Source: RGIG8745 sp045576655 (lineage in GTDB: Bacteria > Bacteroidota > Bacteroidia > Bacteroidales > Bacteroidaceae). From it: 64,000 bases of DNA. Below the pieces are notes generated by a model, which was not told the DNA's origin, made no database searches, and worked only from the letters and a program-made list of their open reading frames with translations. This document shows positions 35,847-45,415 of this stretch, one piece after another (position 1 is the stretch's first letter; each line of letters opens with the position of its first letter). Position numbers and translations under genes: made by a program. The DNA lies in contig JAZNGW010000022.1 of NCBI GenBank assembly GCA_045576655.1, positions 62,001 through 126,000 on the forward strand. The letters run 5' to 3'.

Positions 35847-38351
35847 ATGACGAAAACTATAGATTGTTTTATTGCGTATTCCGATAGGGATACGGTTGAA
35901 TATATAGTCGGTCAGTTGCATGCTGCAAGTTGTGTTGGCAATATTTTCCTGCTGGCATCAGATGCTGCAGATGTTGCCGGCATTGACGGATGCAGGGTAC
36001 TGGCGGTTGACGGAATCAATAGTAGCAGTGCTGTTAGCAGTGTGGCTGCTGCTGTTGAGTCGCCGTATGCGCTTGTATGCTTGAAGCCTGTATCGCTGAC
36101 CTTCATGCGAAAGTCAATCGACCGCATGGCTGAGGTTATGTGCGCTTCGGGGGTAAGCATGCTTTATTCTGATAGGTACAGCATAAAAGAGGGCCAGAAG
36201 TCGAAGAGTCCGACTATAGATTACCAGTTGGGCAGTGTGCGCAACGATTTTGATTTCGGTTCGGTAGTCCTCTATGACGGAGCGGCTATGAAGAGGTATG
36301 CTTCTGCTACAGATGCTGGCGGCAAATATGATTATGCTGGTTGGTATGCGCTTAATCTTGCGTTGTCGCGCAAGAATGATGGGGCGGATATCTTGCATTT
36401 GCGCGAATATCTTTACTCTGAGGAGGAGCCGGATTTGAGAAAGTCGGGCGAAAAACAGTTTGACTATGTTGATCCTCGCAACCGTGCCGTTCAGATTGAG
36501 ATGGAGCGGGCGTGTACTGCTCATCTGAATGCTATTGGTGCACTTGTCCCTGCCGAAATGCTTCAGGATGTATCGTTTGGTGATGCTGGTTTTGATGTTG
36601 AAGCTTCCGTAATCATCCCTGTTCGCAATCGTGTGCGGACTATAGAGGATGCTGTGCGCTCGGCTCTTTCGCAAAAGACGGATTTTGACTATAATGTGCT
36701 GGTTGTTGACAATCATTCGACTGACGGCACTACTGATATTGTGCGTGCCATAGCTGCAGCCGATCCGCGTTGTGTGCTGATAGTGCCGGAGACTGATGAT
36801 TTGGGCATTGGCGGATGCTGGGATTTGGCTGTAAGCGATGAAAGGTGCGGACGTTTTGCTGTGCAGCTTGACAGCGATGACTTATACAGTGGCGACGACA
36901 CCTTGCAGCGCATTGTTGGCAAGTTCTACGAGGAGAAATGCGGAATGGTCATCGGCTCTTATCGAATGTGCGATTTCGAACTAAATACGTTGCCGCCAGG
37001 ACTTATCGACCACAAGGAATGGACTGACGAGAATGGACGCAACAATGCTTTGCGCATCAATGGCCTTGGTGCTCCGCGAGCGTTTTTTACTCCGTTGCTC
37101 CGTCGCTTTGGCGTGCCTAACACGAGCTATGGCGAGGACTATGCTTTGGGGTTGCGCTTTTCGCGTGAATATCGCATCGGCCGCATTTATGACGAACTCT
37201 ATCTTTGCCGTCGCTGGGACGGCAATTCGGATGCGGCGTTGCCGGTAGAGAAAGTTAATGAAAACAATCTCTATAAGGATATGCTTCGCACTGTGGAGAT
37301 AAAGGCGCGTAGGGCTCAGAATCTCAATTGGAGGCAGAACGTTTGCGCTGATGATGCAAAACGCTTCTTTGACAACCAATTGGAGAAGTGGAGTGAGGCG
37401 GCCGACCGATACGCTGACTTGAAAAAAGCGGTCGTGTCGAATGTGAACTTGGATGGAGTGAATATTTCCGTTCAGTACAATCCTGCCCGAATCGTATCGA
37501 CAGGGGCAAAAGTCGACCCGAAGAGCATCCGTAAGCGTTCTTGCTTCTTGTGTGACGCAAATCGTCCTGCAGAGCAAATGGATTTGCCGCTTTTAGGAAA
37601 GTATAATCTTTTGGTCAATCCGTTCCCTATATTGTCGGAGCATTTCACCATACCGCTCCGCAGTCATTCGCCTCAGCGCATTTTAGAGAATTACGAAGAT
37701 ATGATGCGCATTGCCGACAGCTTGGACGACTATTTCGTTTTCTACAACGGACCGCAGTGTGGCGCTTCTGCTCCAGACCACATGCACTTTCAGGCAGGCA
37801 AGCGCGGTGAGGTGCCGTTGGAGAGGGATTGGAACGACATGTACTGGAAGAAAAGGAATCGCATCTATCCGATAAGCGACGAGGAATATGCAGAGGCCTC
37901 CGGACTGGGAGTAATAGCGAACCATGCAGGTATGTATCGTTTGCGCGGTTATCTGTGCCCCGTATTTGCAATAGTTACTCGCACTCCATCTGCTAACACT
38001 TTTATGTTCCGCAAACTGTACAGCGCATTGTGTGGCGAGGGATGCTGCGAAGAACCTATGATGAACATTCTCGCGTGGACATATAAGGGGCTGGAAGACG
38101 ATTCCCGACGAATCGTTTCAGTAGTCATTCCTCGCAGCAAACACCGTCCGGGATGCTATTACGCCGAGAGCGAAGACCAAATCATGGTAAGCCCCGGAGC
38201 GATTGATATGGGCGGCTTGATAATAACTCCGCGCGAGCAGGACTTTAAGGCTTTGACTCCGTCTGTGGTTTCTGGCATAATCGAGGAAGTCGGAATCTCC
38301 TGTGAAGAGGAGATGCAGATTCTGAAACGCCTTAAGGGTATAGAGTTATGA
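35847..38351 (+). CDS. GT2 glycosyltransferase fused to a DUF4922 HIT-like phosphorylase domain
   Basis: An 834-residue cytosolic protein. Residues 1-240 resemble a degenerate GT-A domain (FIAYSDRDTVEYIVGQL). Residues 250-480 are a GT2 domain, with VIIPVRNRVRTIEDAVRSAL, DNHSTDGTTDIV and the metal motif QLDSDD around Asp342. Residues 510-834 are DUF4922, related to GDP-galactose phosphorylase and GalT-type HIT enzymes: paired cysteines C566-x-x-C569, LLVNPFPILSEHFTIP and the histidine motif DHMHFQAGKRGE (His645, His647). One protein may thus make or break a sugar phosphate and use a sugar nucleotide. It leads a three-gene run with SpoIID/LytB and AmpG-like genes, so a cell-wall or glycan salvage role is plausible. 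Confidence 0.82.
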   Translation: MTKTIDCFIAYSDRDTVEYIVGQLHAASCVGNIFLLASDAADVAGIDGCRVLAVDGINSSSAVSSVAAAVESPYALVCLKPVSLTFMRKSIDRMAEVMCASGVSMLYSDRYSIKEGQKSKSPTIDYQLGSVRNDFDFGSVVLYDGAAMKRYASATDAGGKYDYAGWYALNLALSRKNDGADILHLREYLYSEEEPDLRKSGEKQFDYVDPRNRAVQIEMERACTAHLNAIGALVPAEMLQDVSFGDAGFDVEASVIIPVRNRVRTIEDAVRSALSQKTDFDYNVLVVDNHSTDGTTDIVRAIAAADPRCVLIVPETDDLGIGGCWDLAVSDERCGRFAVQLDSDDLYSGDDTLQRIVGKFYEEKCGMVIGSYRMCDFELNTLPPGLIDHKEWTDENGRNNALRINGLGAPRAFFTPLLRRFGVPNTSYGEDYALGLRFSREYRIGRIYDELYLCRRWDGNSDAALPVEKVNENNLYKDMLRTVEIKARRAQNLNWRQNVCADDAKRFFDNQLEKWSEAADRYADLKKAVVSNVNLDGVNISVQYNPARIVSTGAKVDPKSIRKRSCFLCDANRPAEQMDLPLLGKYNLLVNPFPILSEHFTIPLRSHSPQRILENYEDMMRIADSLDDYFVFYNGPQCGASAPDHMHFQAGKRGEVPLERDWNDMYWKKRNRIYPISDEEYAEASGLGVIANHAGMYRLRGYLCPVFAIVTRTPSANTFMFRKLYSALCGEGCCEEPMMNILAWTYKGLEDDSRRIVSVVIPRSKHRPGCYYAESEDQIMVSPGAIDMGGLIITPREQDFKALTPSVVSGIIEEVGISCEEEMQILKRLKGIEL

Positions 38352-38390
38352 GCAGAGGTGTTCGTTTGTCAATTAAAGCAAAACATTATC

Positions 38391-39806
38391 ATGAAGGAAT
38401 TTGAAATAAGCGTAGGTATAGTAAGCGCACAGAATATAAAGTTCTCACTTAATGCCGCTTATACTGCAAAAGGACAGGAAGTGACAGGCAACCAGGAGGT
38501 TGAGTTTGTCGATGGAGGCATATCTTGGAATGGCAACGTTTATCAGGAATTGACGTTCACACCGGTTGAAGATTACGCGTCGTTCTCGCTGTTTGAAGTT
38601 AAAATCGGCATAAATTTCCATTGGGAAAGGAAGGAGACACAGATATTTGCCGGCACGCTGAAGCTTGTCGTTGATGAAGGCAGTTTGTGCGCTATAAACG
38701 TGCTGCCTCTCGAGGATTATCTCGTCAGCGTCATTTCGTCGGAGATGCGCGCAACAGCGCCGCTGGAGTTTCTTAAGGCTCACGCCGTAGTGTCGCGCAG
38801 TTGGCTTATTGCGCAGATCGAGAAACGCAAGAAAATGGAAAAGACCGACACGGGTGGGGGATTCTTCTCGTTTAAGAAATCTAAGGACCAGATTGTTCGC
38901 TGGTACGACCGTGAGGACCATACAATCTTTGATGTATGTGCCGACGACCATTGCCAACGCTACCAAGGCATAACGAAGGCGTCGAGCGAGAATGTCGTTG
39001 AGGCCGTCAGAACCACAGCAGGCGAGGTGCTTCGTTATGGCAAGGAGATTTGCGACGCCCGTTTCTCGAAATGTTGTGGCGGAGTGACGGAGGAGTTCCA
39101 TACTTGCTGGGAAGATATAGACAAGCCTTACCTGATAAGCAAGAAAGACTATCTGCGCCCGGATGAGCATATAACTGATGTGGAGGCGGATGATTGTGCA
39201 GAACAAGATGCAGCTGCGGCTCTGCCTGATTTGACCGACGAGAAGGAAGTCACAAAGTGGATTATGTCAACGCCGCGCACGTTCTGCGGAACAAAAAATA
39301 AGCGTGTGCTTTCGCAGATATTAAATAACTACGACCAGGAAACTACCGATTTCTACCGATGGACGGTGGAGTACTCTCAAGAGCGAATAACGGAGATCGT
39401 CAATGCGAATATGAAGTCTGAGGTGGGCGGTATTGTCGACCTGGTTCCGGTGAAGCGTGGTGCTTCCGGACGTATTGAATTACTCAAGATTGTAGGCACT
39501 GAGAAGACTATTACGATTGGCAAGGAACTTGAGATTCGTCGTGTGCTGTCCGAAACCCACCTGTTCAGTTCTGCTTTCGTCGTAGAAAAATTCTTCTCTC
39601 CAAATCCACAAACCTGTATTATTGCGGATGGTGAGACTGAGGAGGAGGCTCTCATTCCAGACGGATTCGTTATTCACGGAGCAGGATGGGGGCATGGTGT
39701 GGGTCTTTGCCAGATAGGTGCCGCTGTAATGGGCGACCGCGGATATAAGTACGACGAAATTTTGCTCCACTATTTCAGCGGGGCACAACTCGAAAAGATG
39801 TATTGA
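38391..39806 (+). CDS. SpoIID/LytB domain protein
   Basis: A 471-residue protein when started at 38391; the longer frame adds eleven residues without a signal. The SpoIID core is seen in LPLEDYLVSVISSEMRATAP followed by LEFLKAHAVVSRSW, and in the end GAGWGHGVGLCQIGAAVMGD with YDEILLHYFSGA. Family members are lytic transglycosylases (SpoIID) or amidase enhancers (LytB) that act on peptidoglycan. No signal peptide is evident, which is odd for a wall enzyme; it may leave by another route or act on imported fragments. It lies 39 bases after the GT2-DUF4922 gene and 10 before the MFS gene. Confidence 0.85.
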   Translation: MKEFEISVGIVSAQNIKFSLNAAYTAKGQEVTGNQEVEFVDGGISWNGNVYQELTFTPVEDYASFSLFEVKIGINFHWERKETQIFAGTLKLVVDEGSLCAINVLPLEDYLVSVISSEMRATAPLEFLKAHAVVSRSWLIAQIEKRKKMEKTDTGGGFFSFKKSKDQIVRWYDREDHTIFDVCADDHCQRYQGITKASSENVVEAVRTTAGEVLRYGKEICDARFSKCCGGVTEEFHTCWEDIDKPYLISKKDYLRPDEHITDVEADDCAEQDAAAALPDLTDEKEVTKWIMSTPRTFCGTKNKRVLSQILNNYDQETTDFYRWTVEYSQERITEIVNANMKSEVGGIVDLVPVKRGASGRIELLKIVGTEKTITIGKELEIRRVLSETHLFSSAFVVEKFFSPNPQTCIIADGETEEEALIPDGFVIHGAGWGHGVGLCQIGAAVMGDRGYKYDEILLHYFSGAQLEKMY

Positions 39807-39816
39807 TAATAGGGCG

Positions 39817-41109
39817 ATGAAGACAAAGACACAGACAAAAGCGTATTCTTGGGTCCCAAGCCTGTATTTTGCAGAGGCTTTGCCTTATGTGGCAGTGATG
39901 AGCATTGCAACGATGATGTACAAGACGCTCGGGTTGTCAAATGCGGACTTGGCTCTTTACACGAGTTGGCTCTATCTGCCGTGGGTGATTAAACCGCTAT
40001 GGAGCCCTGTGGTTGAGGCGCTCAAGACAAAGCGTTGGTGGATTCTCACAATGCAGATGGTTATTGCAGTAGGTTTTGCGGGGGTGGCGTTTACTCTGCC
40101 GACAGGCTTTTGGTTGCAGTCTTCAATTGCTTTTCTTTGGCTCATCGCGTTTAGCAGTGCGACTCACGACATTGCTGCCGACGGCTTCTATATTCTTGCT
40201 CTCGACAGTCATGAGCAGTCGCTCTATGTGGGCATACGTTCCACGTTCTACCGTATTGCCACTATTTTCGGGCAGGGGGCGCTGGTGATGCTTGCCGGCT
40301 GGGCTGGCAAGAATAGTCCTGCTTGGGGGTGGAGCGTCGCATTCTTTGTCATGGCTGCAATATTTCTGGCTTCTTTTGTCTATCATAAGTTTTTCTTGCC
40401 TCGTCCTTCATGTGATGCAGAAACTATAGATAGCGGTGGCAGATTTGTTGATGTGCTGAAAAATCAGCTTAGGGAGTTTTGGCTTACGCTTAAGTGCTTC
40501 ATATCTAAACCCCAGATTGTTGCTGCTTTGGCGTTTATGTTGCTGTTCCGATTTCCAGAAGCGTTGCTCGTTAAACTTGCCAGTCCTTTCATGCTCGACA
40601 GTGTGGCGGATGGAGGACTTGGGCTTGGCACGACTGAGGTCGGTTTCGTGTATGGTACGGTAGGCGTTTTCGGCCTTACTCTCGGAGGCATTCTCGGTGG
40701 TGTGGCTGTGGCGCGGGGCGGTCTGAAACGATGGCTATGGCCGATGGTGCTGAGCATTTCCCTTCCCGATGCGGTTTATGTCTATCTCAGTTACTTTCAG
40801 GATGCAAGCATGCTTGTGATAAACACTTGTGTCTTTGTTGAGCAGTTCGGCTACGGCTTCGGTTTTACCGCTTATATGCTTTATCTGATATACTTCTCTC
40901 GTGGTGAGCGCAGTACGGCGGTCTATGCTTTCTGCACCGGATTGATGGCTCTTGGCATGATGTTGCCGGGCATGATGGCTGGCTGGATTGAGGAGCAGAT
41001 GGGGTACAGAGGCTTTTTTATCCTTGTTATGGTTTGTACGCTCATTACAGCTTTTGTTTCCGCTTTGCTTAAAATAGACCCGTCGTTCGGAAGGAAAAGC
41101 GCGGAATGA
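39817..41109 (+). CDS. MFS transporter of the AmpG/PAT type
   Basis: A 430-residue protein with twelve predicted membrane helices. The opening (WVPSLYFAEALPYVAVMSIA), LGLSNADLALYTSWLYLPW and SATHDIAADGFYILAL are typical of the PAT (AmpG) branch of the major facilitator superfamily. AmpG imports anhydromuropeptides for cell-wall recycling. Its place directly after a SpoIID/LytB gene fits peptidoglycan recycling, but the substrate is inferred. No other recycling genes (murQ, nagZ) are in the window. Confidence 0.82.
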   Translation: MKTKTQTKAYSWVPSLYFAEALPYVAVMSIATMMYKTLGLSNADLALYTSWLYLPWVIKPLWSPVVEALKTKRWWILTMQMVIAVGFAGVAFTLPTGFWLQSSIAFLWLIAFSSATHDIAADGFYILALDSHEQSLYVGIRSTFYRIATIFGQGALVMLAGWAGKNSPAWGWSVAFFVMAAIFLASFVYHKFFLPRPSCDAETIDSGGRFVDVLKNQLREFWLTLKCFISKPQIVAALAFMLLFRFPEALLVKLASPFMLDSVADGGLGLGTTEVGFVYGTVGVFGLTLGGILGGVAVARGGLKRWLWPMVLSISLPDAVYVYLSYFQDASMLVINTCVFVEQFGYGFGFTAYMLYLIYFSRGERSTAVYAFCTGLMALGMMLPGMMAGWIEEQMGYRGFFILVMVCTLITAFVSALLKIDPSFGRKSAE

Positions 41110-41217
41110 GGGACGATTGCAAACACCACTTCGCAATATGAAGAATAAAAGAAGGGAGATTTGCTTTGCGGCGATATATTTTTGAGAACACTGCATATCA
41201 GATATTAAAAAATCTGC

Positions 41218-41225
41218 TAACTTTG
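41218..41225 (+). promoter_or_regulatory. -7 element of fba
   Basis: TAACTTTG matches exactly and lies 63 bases before the start codon. No -33 TTTG at the right spacing. Confidence 0.5.
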
Positions 41226-41288
41226 TAGGTGTATTTGAAAAAATGTGACTATTAACTTTATTCACTTATATAAACAATCAATCAAGTT

Positions 41289-42290
41289 ATGGTAAATTAC
41301 AAAGATCTTGGTCTTGTTAACACAAGAGACATGTTCAAGAGAGCAGTTGCTGGTGGTTATGCAATCCCTGCTTTCAACTTCAACACTATGGAGCAGATGC
41401 AGGCTATCGTTATGGCTGCTGTAGAGACTAAGTCTCCTGTTATCATGCAGGTGTCAAAGGGTGCTCGTAACTATGCTAACGCTACTATCCTTCGCTACAT
41501 GGCTGAGGGTGCTGTTGCTTACGCTAAGGAGCTCGGTTGCGAAAATCCAGAAATCGTTCTTCACCTCGACCACGGTGACAGCTTCGAAATCTGCAAGGAC
41601 TGTATCGACATGGGATTCTCTTCAGTTATGATCGACGGTTCACACCTTCCATACGAGGAGAACATCGCACTTACAAAGAAGGTTGTTGAGTACGCTCATC
41701 AGTACGACGTAACTGTTGAGGCTGAGCTCGGCGTTCTTGCTGGAGTAGAGGACGAAGTTGTTGCAGCTGAGTCTACTTACACTAAGCCAGAGGAAGTTAT
41801 TGACTTCACTTCACGTACAGGATGCGACTCACTCGCTATCTCAATCGGTACTTCACACGGTGCTCACAAGTTCACTCCTGCACAGTGCACACTCGTGAAC
41901 GGTGTTCTTGTTCCACCACCATTGGCATTCGACGTTCTCAAGGAAATCGAGGTTAAGCTCCCAGGATTCCCAATCGTTCTTCACGGTTCTTCATCAGTTC
42001 CTATGGACGAAGTTGAGACAATCAACAAGTTCGGTGGCAAGCTCGAGGCTGCAATCGGTATTCCAGAAGAGCAGCTCCGTCAGGCTTCACAGTCTGCAGT
42101 ATGCAAGATCAACATCGACTCAGACTCACGTCTTGCTATGACTGCTGCTATCCGTCAGACTCTCGCAGAGAACCCTGGCTACTTCGACCCACGTCAGTAT
42201 CTCAAGCCAGCTCGCGACAACATGAAGAAGATGTACATCCACAAGATCGTGAACGTACTCGGTTCTGATGGCAAGCTTGCTAAGTGCTAA
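41289..42290 (+). CDS. fba: Class II fructose-bisphosphate aldolase
   Basis: A 333-residue zinc-dependent aldolase that splits fructose 1,6-bisphosphate in glycolysis and forms it in gluconeogenesis. Metal and catalytic residues are in place: Asp94-His95 in VLHLDHGDSFE, the glutamate in VEAELGVLAGVED, histidine in GTSHGAHKFTP and the VLHGSSSVP phosphate loop. Length is normal. The codons are strongly biased to a small C-ending set (TTC, ATC, CTC), unlike its neighbours, which marks a highly expressed gene. It has its own promoter and terminator. Confidence 0.97.
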   Translation: MVNYKDLGLVNTRDMFKRAVAGGYAIPAFNFNTMEQMQAIVMAAVETKSPVIMQVSKGARNYANATILRYMAEGAVAYAKELGCENPEIVLHLDHGDSFEICKDCIDMGFSSVMIDGSHLPYEENIALTKKVVEYAHQYDVTVEAELGVLAGVEDEVVAAESTYTKPEEVIDFTSRTGCDSLAISIGTSHGAHKFTPAQCTLVNGVLVPPPLAFDVLKEIEVKLPGFPIVLHGSSSVPMDEVETINKFGGKLEAAIGIPEEQLRQASQSAVCKINIDSDSRLAMTAAIRQTLAENPGYFDPRQYLKPARDNMKKMYIHKIVNVLGSDGKLAKC

Positions 42291-42319
42291 TAATATTCTT
42301 GATTTAGAATAAAATCTTA

Positions 42320-42361
42320 GTTCCCCGTCGGCTGGCACAGTGTACGTCAGTTGGCGGGGAT
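42320..42361 (+). terminator. Hairpin terminator of fba
   Basis: TCCCCG with CGGGGA forms the outer stem, with partial pairing of TCGGCTGGC and GTCAGTTGG inside. TTGCTTTTCTG follows, a modest T tract. Confidence 0.65.
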
Positions 42362-42403
42362 TGCTTTTCTGTGCAGACTGTTTTTATGCTGTGCGGTGAA
42401 ACA

Positions 42404-42557
42404 AATGGAGGAGCGTTCGTAAACAAATGCACCGCCGTTTGTAAATGAATGAAGAAGCGTTTATAAATACATGCTCCTTCTCTTGCGAAAAAATGAGCGC
42501 TCGTTTGTGTTTTTTTGAGGGCTCGTTGATAATTTTTTGAGCGCTCAAAAAAATATA
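42404..42557. repeat. Array E: seven 22-base units
   Basis: Seven consecutive units of exactly 22 bases start at 42404, 42426, 42448, 42470, 42492, 42514 and 42536. The repeated frame is AATGNNNNNNCGTTTGTAAA-like. Units 5 and 7 hold the perfect palindrome GAGCGCTC. Unit 4 is the most diverged. It begins 42 bases past the fba terminator and ends 36 bases before the GH35 start. Cores are shared with arrays F and G. Confidence 0.88.
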
Positions 42558-42593
42558 TAGACTTCAATCCATCTGTTCTAATGCTTCGATCTT

Positions 42594-44615
42594 ATGAAAA
42601 AACTCTTGTTCTTATTTGTTGCATCTCTTTGCGCATTGTTTGCTGAAGCGCAGAATTCAGTAGTTACTTGGGACCGCCATAGTCTTATGTTTGACGGCAA
42701 GCGTGTTTGTCCGGTCATGGGCGAAGTGCATTATTCGCGTATTCCCGCTGAAGAATGGGAGCGTGAGGTGATGAAAATGAAGGACGGCGGAGTGACAATT
42801 CTTGCCACATATGTGTTCTGGAATCATGTTGAGGAAGAGGAGGGAGTGTTCCGTTGGGACGGACAGCGCTCTTTGCGTCGATTCATAGAGGTTTGCAAGC
42901 AGGCTGGCATGCCTTTGATTCTTCGTCTAGGCCCTTTCTGTCATGGCGAGGTTCGTAATGGCGGAATTCCTGACTGGGTGTTTACTAAGGGGTGCAAGGT
43001 GAGAGAACAGAATCCTACATTTATGCGGATGGTGGAGAGTCTTTACCGGCAGATTTTTACCCAGGTGCAGGGGCTGCAGTGGAAGGACGGAGGTCCTGTA
43101 GTGGCGGCTCAGTTTGACAACGAGTACAGAGGGCGAGGGGAGTATCTTGTTGCGTTGAAACGTATAGCGCAGGATGCTGGTTTTGATTTGCCGTTCTACA
43201 CGCGCACAGGGTGGCCCGAACTGCGTACCCCTGTGCCTTTCGGTGAGATGATACCGCTTTATGGCGACTATGCCGACGGTTTTTGGGATAAGCAAACTAC
43301 TGAGACCGCTGGTAATTATTACAAGGCGTTCAACTTTAAGGCGTTCCGTTCGTCTACGGCTATCGGCACCGACTTGCTTGGCGAGCAGAAGGAATCGGTG
43401 GAGAAAGGTAGCGAGGATTACCCTTATTTCACTTGTGAATTAGGTGGTGGGATGGCTACGGCTTATCATCGCCGCCCGTACATTTATCAGGAGGACTGCT
43501 ATTCGCTTGCTATAGTGAAACTTGGTTCGGGGTCAAATCTTTTGGGCTATTACATGTATCATGGCGGGACTAATCCTGAGGGGCGTTTGCACACTCTTAA
43601 CGAGTGCCAAACCTCTCCTGCTACGGCAAATAATGACCTGCCTCTTGTGACATACGACTTTCAAGCGCCGCTTGGCGAGTTCGGACAGGCTTATCCGCAG
43701 TATTACATGCTACGTAAACTACACCTTTTCCTGCAAGACTGGGGTGAAACGCTTGCTCCGATGGAAGCACATTTTCCAGCACCTCAAGACATAGCCAAAG
43801 GCGACGACTCAGCTTTGCGTTGGGCTGTAAGATGCAATGCGGAAGGGGCTAGCGGATTCGTGTTCATCAACAACTATGAACGTTTGCAGAACTTGTCGGA
43901 TAAGGTGGGCGTAACGCTTGAAGCATGCGGGGTTAAATTCCCCAAAATGACAGTACCGTCGGGTGCGATGTGCGTCTTTCCAGTTAATGTCGACGGCATA
44001 CGATATGCAACTGCGCAACTTGTAGCAAAGCGCGACGGCAAGATTTATATGGAGCAGGTAAAGGGTATTCCGACAACTATATGCGTTGATGGCAAAACGC
44101 TGAAGAACGTGAAGGCGCGCGGATTGGCACGTCCAGTTTATAAGAATATCTATTTGCTTAAGTCGGAGGAGGCTGAGCGGCTGTTCCTTGACGAAAAGAA
44201 GGAAGATGCGAGAACTGTGAATGTTTCATTTGAGAAAATCAAGGATGCCGATGGAGAGCGGATTATAGTGAAGGGACGGGCAAAGGTAGCGGTGGCTCCG
44301 TCGGATGAAGATTTTGAGCGTGCTGCAGTTTATCAGATAGCGATTCCTGATTCGCTCAAGCAAGGGCGCAATTTGCTTAAGATTGATTACAGGGGTGATT
44401 GTGCTCGCCTTTACAGCAATGGCAAACTTGTGGCCGACAATTTCTACTACGGGCGTCCGTTCATGTTTGGTTTGTGGCGTCTTCCTGAAGGTGTCTCAGA
44501 CCTGGAACTGAGAGTTCTGCCTATGCAGAAAGACGCTCCGGTTTATTATCCTCGCGAAGCAGACAAAAGGGTTGGCGAAGAGGTGGTAAAGATTAGTAGC
44601 GAGACTATTCGTTAG
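42594..44615 (+). CDS. GH35 beta-galactosidase
   Basis: A 673-residue exported enzyme with signal peptide residues 1-20 (ending LFAEAQ). GH35 barrel residues 25-370: VMGEVHYSRIPAEEW, YVFWNHVEEEEG and LGPFCHGEVRNGGIPDW. The acid/base is Glu177 in FDNEYRG; nucleophile Glu282 in TCELGGGM. The C-terminal half has beta domains with a jelly-roll end (RLYSNGKLVADNFYYGR). It removes terminal beta-galactose from glycans in the periplasm. It stands alone, flanked by array E in front and the purine gene behind. Confidence 0.93.
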   Translation: MKKLLFLFVASLCALFAEAQNSVVTWDRHSLMFDGKRVCPVMGEVHYSRIPAEEWEREVMKMKDGGVTILATYVFWNHVEEEEGVFRWDGQRSLRRFIEVCKQAGMPLILRLGPFCHGEVRNGGIPDWVFTKGCKVREQNPTFMRMVESLYRQIFTQVQGLQWKDGGPVVAAQFDNEYRGRGEYLVALKRIAQDAGFDLPFYTRTGWPELRTPVPFGEMIPLYGDYADGFWDKQTTETAGNYYKAFNFKAFRSSTAIGTDLLGEQKESVEKGSEDYPYFTCELGGGMATAYHRRPYIYQEDCYSLAIVKLGSGSNLLGYYMYHGGTNPEGRLHTLNECQTSPATANNDLPLVTYDFQAPLGEFGQAYPQYYMLRKLHLFLQDWGETLAPMEAHFPAPQDIAKGDDSALRWAVRCNAEGASGFVFINNYERLQNLSDKVGVTLEACGVKFPKMTVPSGAMCVFPVNVDGIRYATAQLVAKRDGKIYMEQVKGIPTTICVDGKTLKNVKARGLARPVYKNIYLLKSEEAERLFLDEKKEDARTVNVSFEKIKDADGERIIVKGRAKVAVAPSDEDFERAAVYQIAIPDSLKQGRNLLKIDYRGDCARLYSNGKLVADNFYYGRPFMFGLWRLPEGVSDLELRVLPMQKDAPVYYPREADKRVGEEVVKISSETIR

Positions 44616-44689
44616 CCTCGGAATTGTTAAATTGAACGTGCTGCGGAAAAAAGGTTTTCTGCGATAGGAATATGTTCGATTTAAATGCG

Positions 44690-44697
44690 TAACTTTG
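44690..44697 (+). promoter_or_regulatory. -7 element before the IMP cyclohydrolase gene
   Basis: TAACTTTG matches exactly, 49 bases from the start codon. No -33 TTTG at the right spacing. Confidence 0.5.
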
Positions 44698-44746
44698 CAC
44701 TTTACAATATACGGTAATCGAAAAAACAGAAACAAAAGATATTATT

Positions 44747-45343
44747 ATGGCAGAAACAAAGAAAATTAAGACTGCGCTTGTGTCAGTTTTCCACAAGGAC
44801 GGACTGGACGAGTTGTTGGCAGAGTTGAATAAGAACGGTGTTAAGTTCCTTTCAACAGGTGGAACTCAAAGTTTTATAGAAAGTCTCGGTTACGAGTGTC
44901 AGAAGGTGGAAGACCTTACTTCTTACCCTTCAATTCTTGGCGGGCGTGTTAAGACTTTGCACCCAAAGGTATTCGGCGGTATTCTTGGACGTCGCGAACT
45001 CGAAAGCGATCAGCAGGAAATGGCAAAGTATGAGATTCCTGAAATTGACCTCGTTATAGTTGACCTCTATCCATTTGAGGAGACTGTAGCTAACACAAAC
45101 GACGAGCCAACAATTATCGAAAAGATCGATATAGGCGGAATTTCTCTTATTCGTGCCGGTGCAAAGAACTTCAACGATGTTGTTATTGTTCCAAGTAAGG
45201 CCGAATATGGTCCGCTTCTTGACATCGTTAAGGCTCAGGGCGCAGAGACAACTAAGGAGCAGCGCAAGTGGTTTGCTATGCAGGCATTTGGAGTAAGTTC
45301 ACACTACGACACTGCCATTCACGCTTATTTCGCAAATAAATAA
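44747..45343 (+). CDS. Stand-alone IMP cyclohydrolase (N-terminal half of PurH)
   Basis: A 198-residue protein matching only the MGS-like IMP cyclohydrolase half of PurH: KTALVSVFHKDGLDELLAEL, STGGTQSFIESLG, GGRVKTLHPKVFGGILGRR, IVDLYPFEETV and IDIGGISLIRAGAKN. It catalyses the last ring closure of purine synthesis, FAICAR to IMP. Normal PurH is about 510 residues and also carries AICAR formyltransferase; that half is absent, and the frame ends cleanly with TAA after YFANK. The missing 72-base gap to mreB cannot hold it. The formyltransferase must be encoded elsewhere. Such separated halves (PurJ and PurV) have been described. The place just ahead of mreB is where Bacteroidetes keep purH. Confidence 0.9.
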   Translation: MAETKKIKTALVSVFHKDGLDELLAELNKNGVKFLSTGGTQSFIESLGYECQKVEDLTSYPSILGGRVKTLHPKVFGGILGRRELESDQQEMAKYEIPEIDLVIVDLYPFEETVANTNDEPTIIEKIDIGGISLIRAGAKNFNDVVIVPSKAEYGPLLDIVKAQGAETTKEQRKWFAMQAFGVSSHYDTAIHAYFANK

Positions 45344-45415
45344 ATTTAAAGTTTGAGGTTGTAGGGTTGTGAGACGTTTGCTCAAATAGCCTTCTCCTTA
45401 ACTCCTTAACTGAAT

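Noticed and set aside
36114..37577. Long minus-strand frames opposite the GT2-DUF4922 gene
   Set aside because: Shadows of the real gene; products are arginine/isoleucine-rich without any family pattern.
38445..39206. Long minus-strand frame of 253 codons
   Set aside because: It is the antisense shadow of the SpoIID/LytB gene, with no start context, domain or signal.
42404..42557. Possible CRISPR array
   Set aside because: Units are contiguous with no spacers and no cas genes are near; the same applies to all arrays here.
44616..44746. Possible small gene between GH35 and the purine gene
   Set aside because: No frame with a start and signal; only a -7 element is supported.
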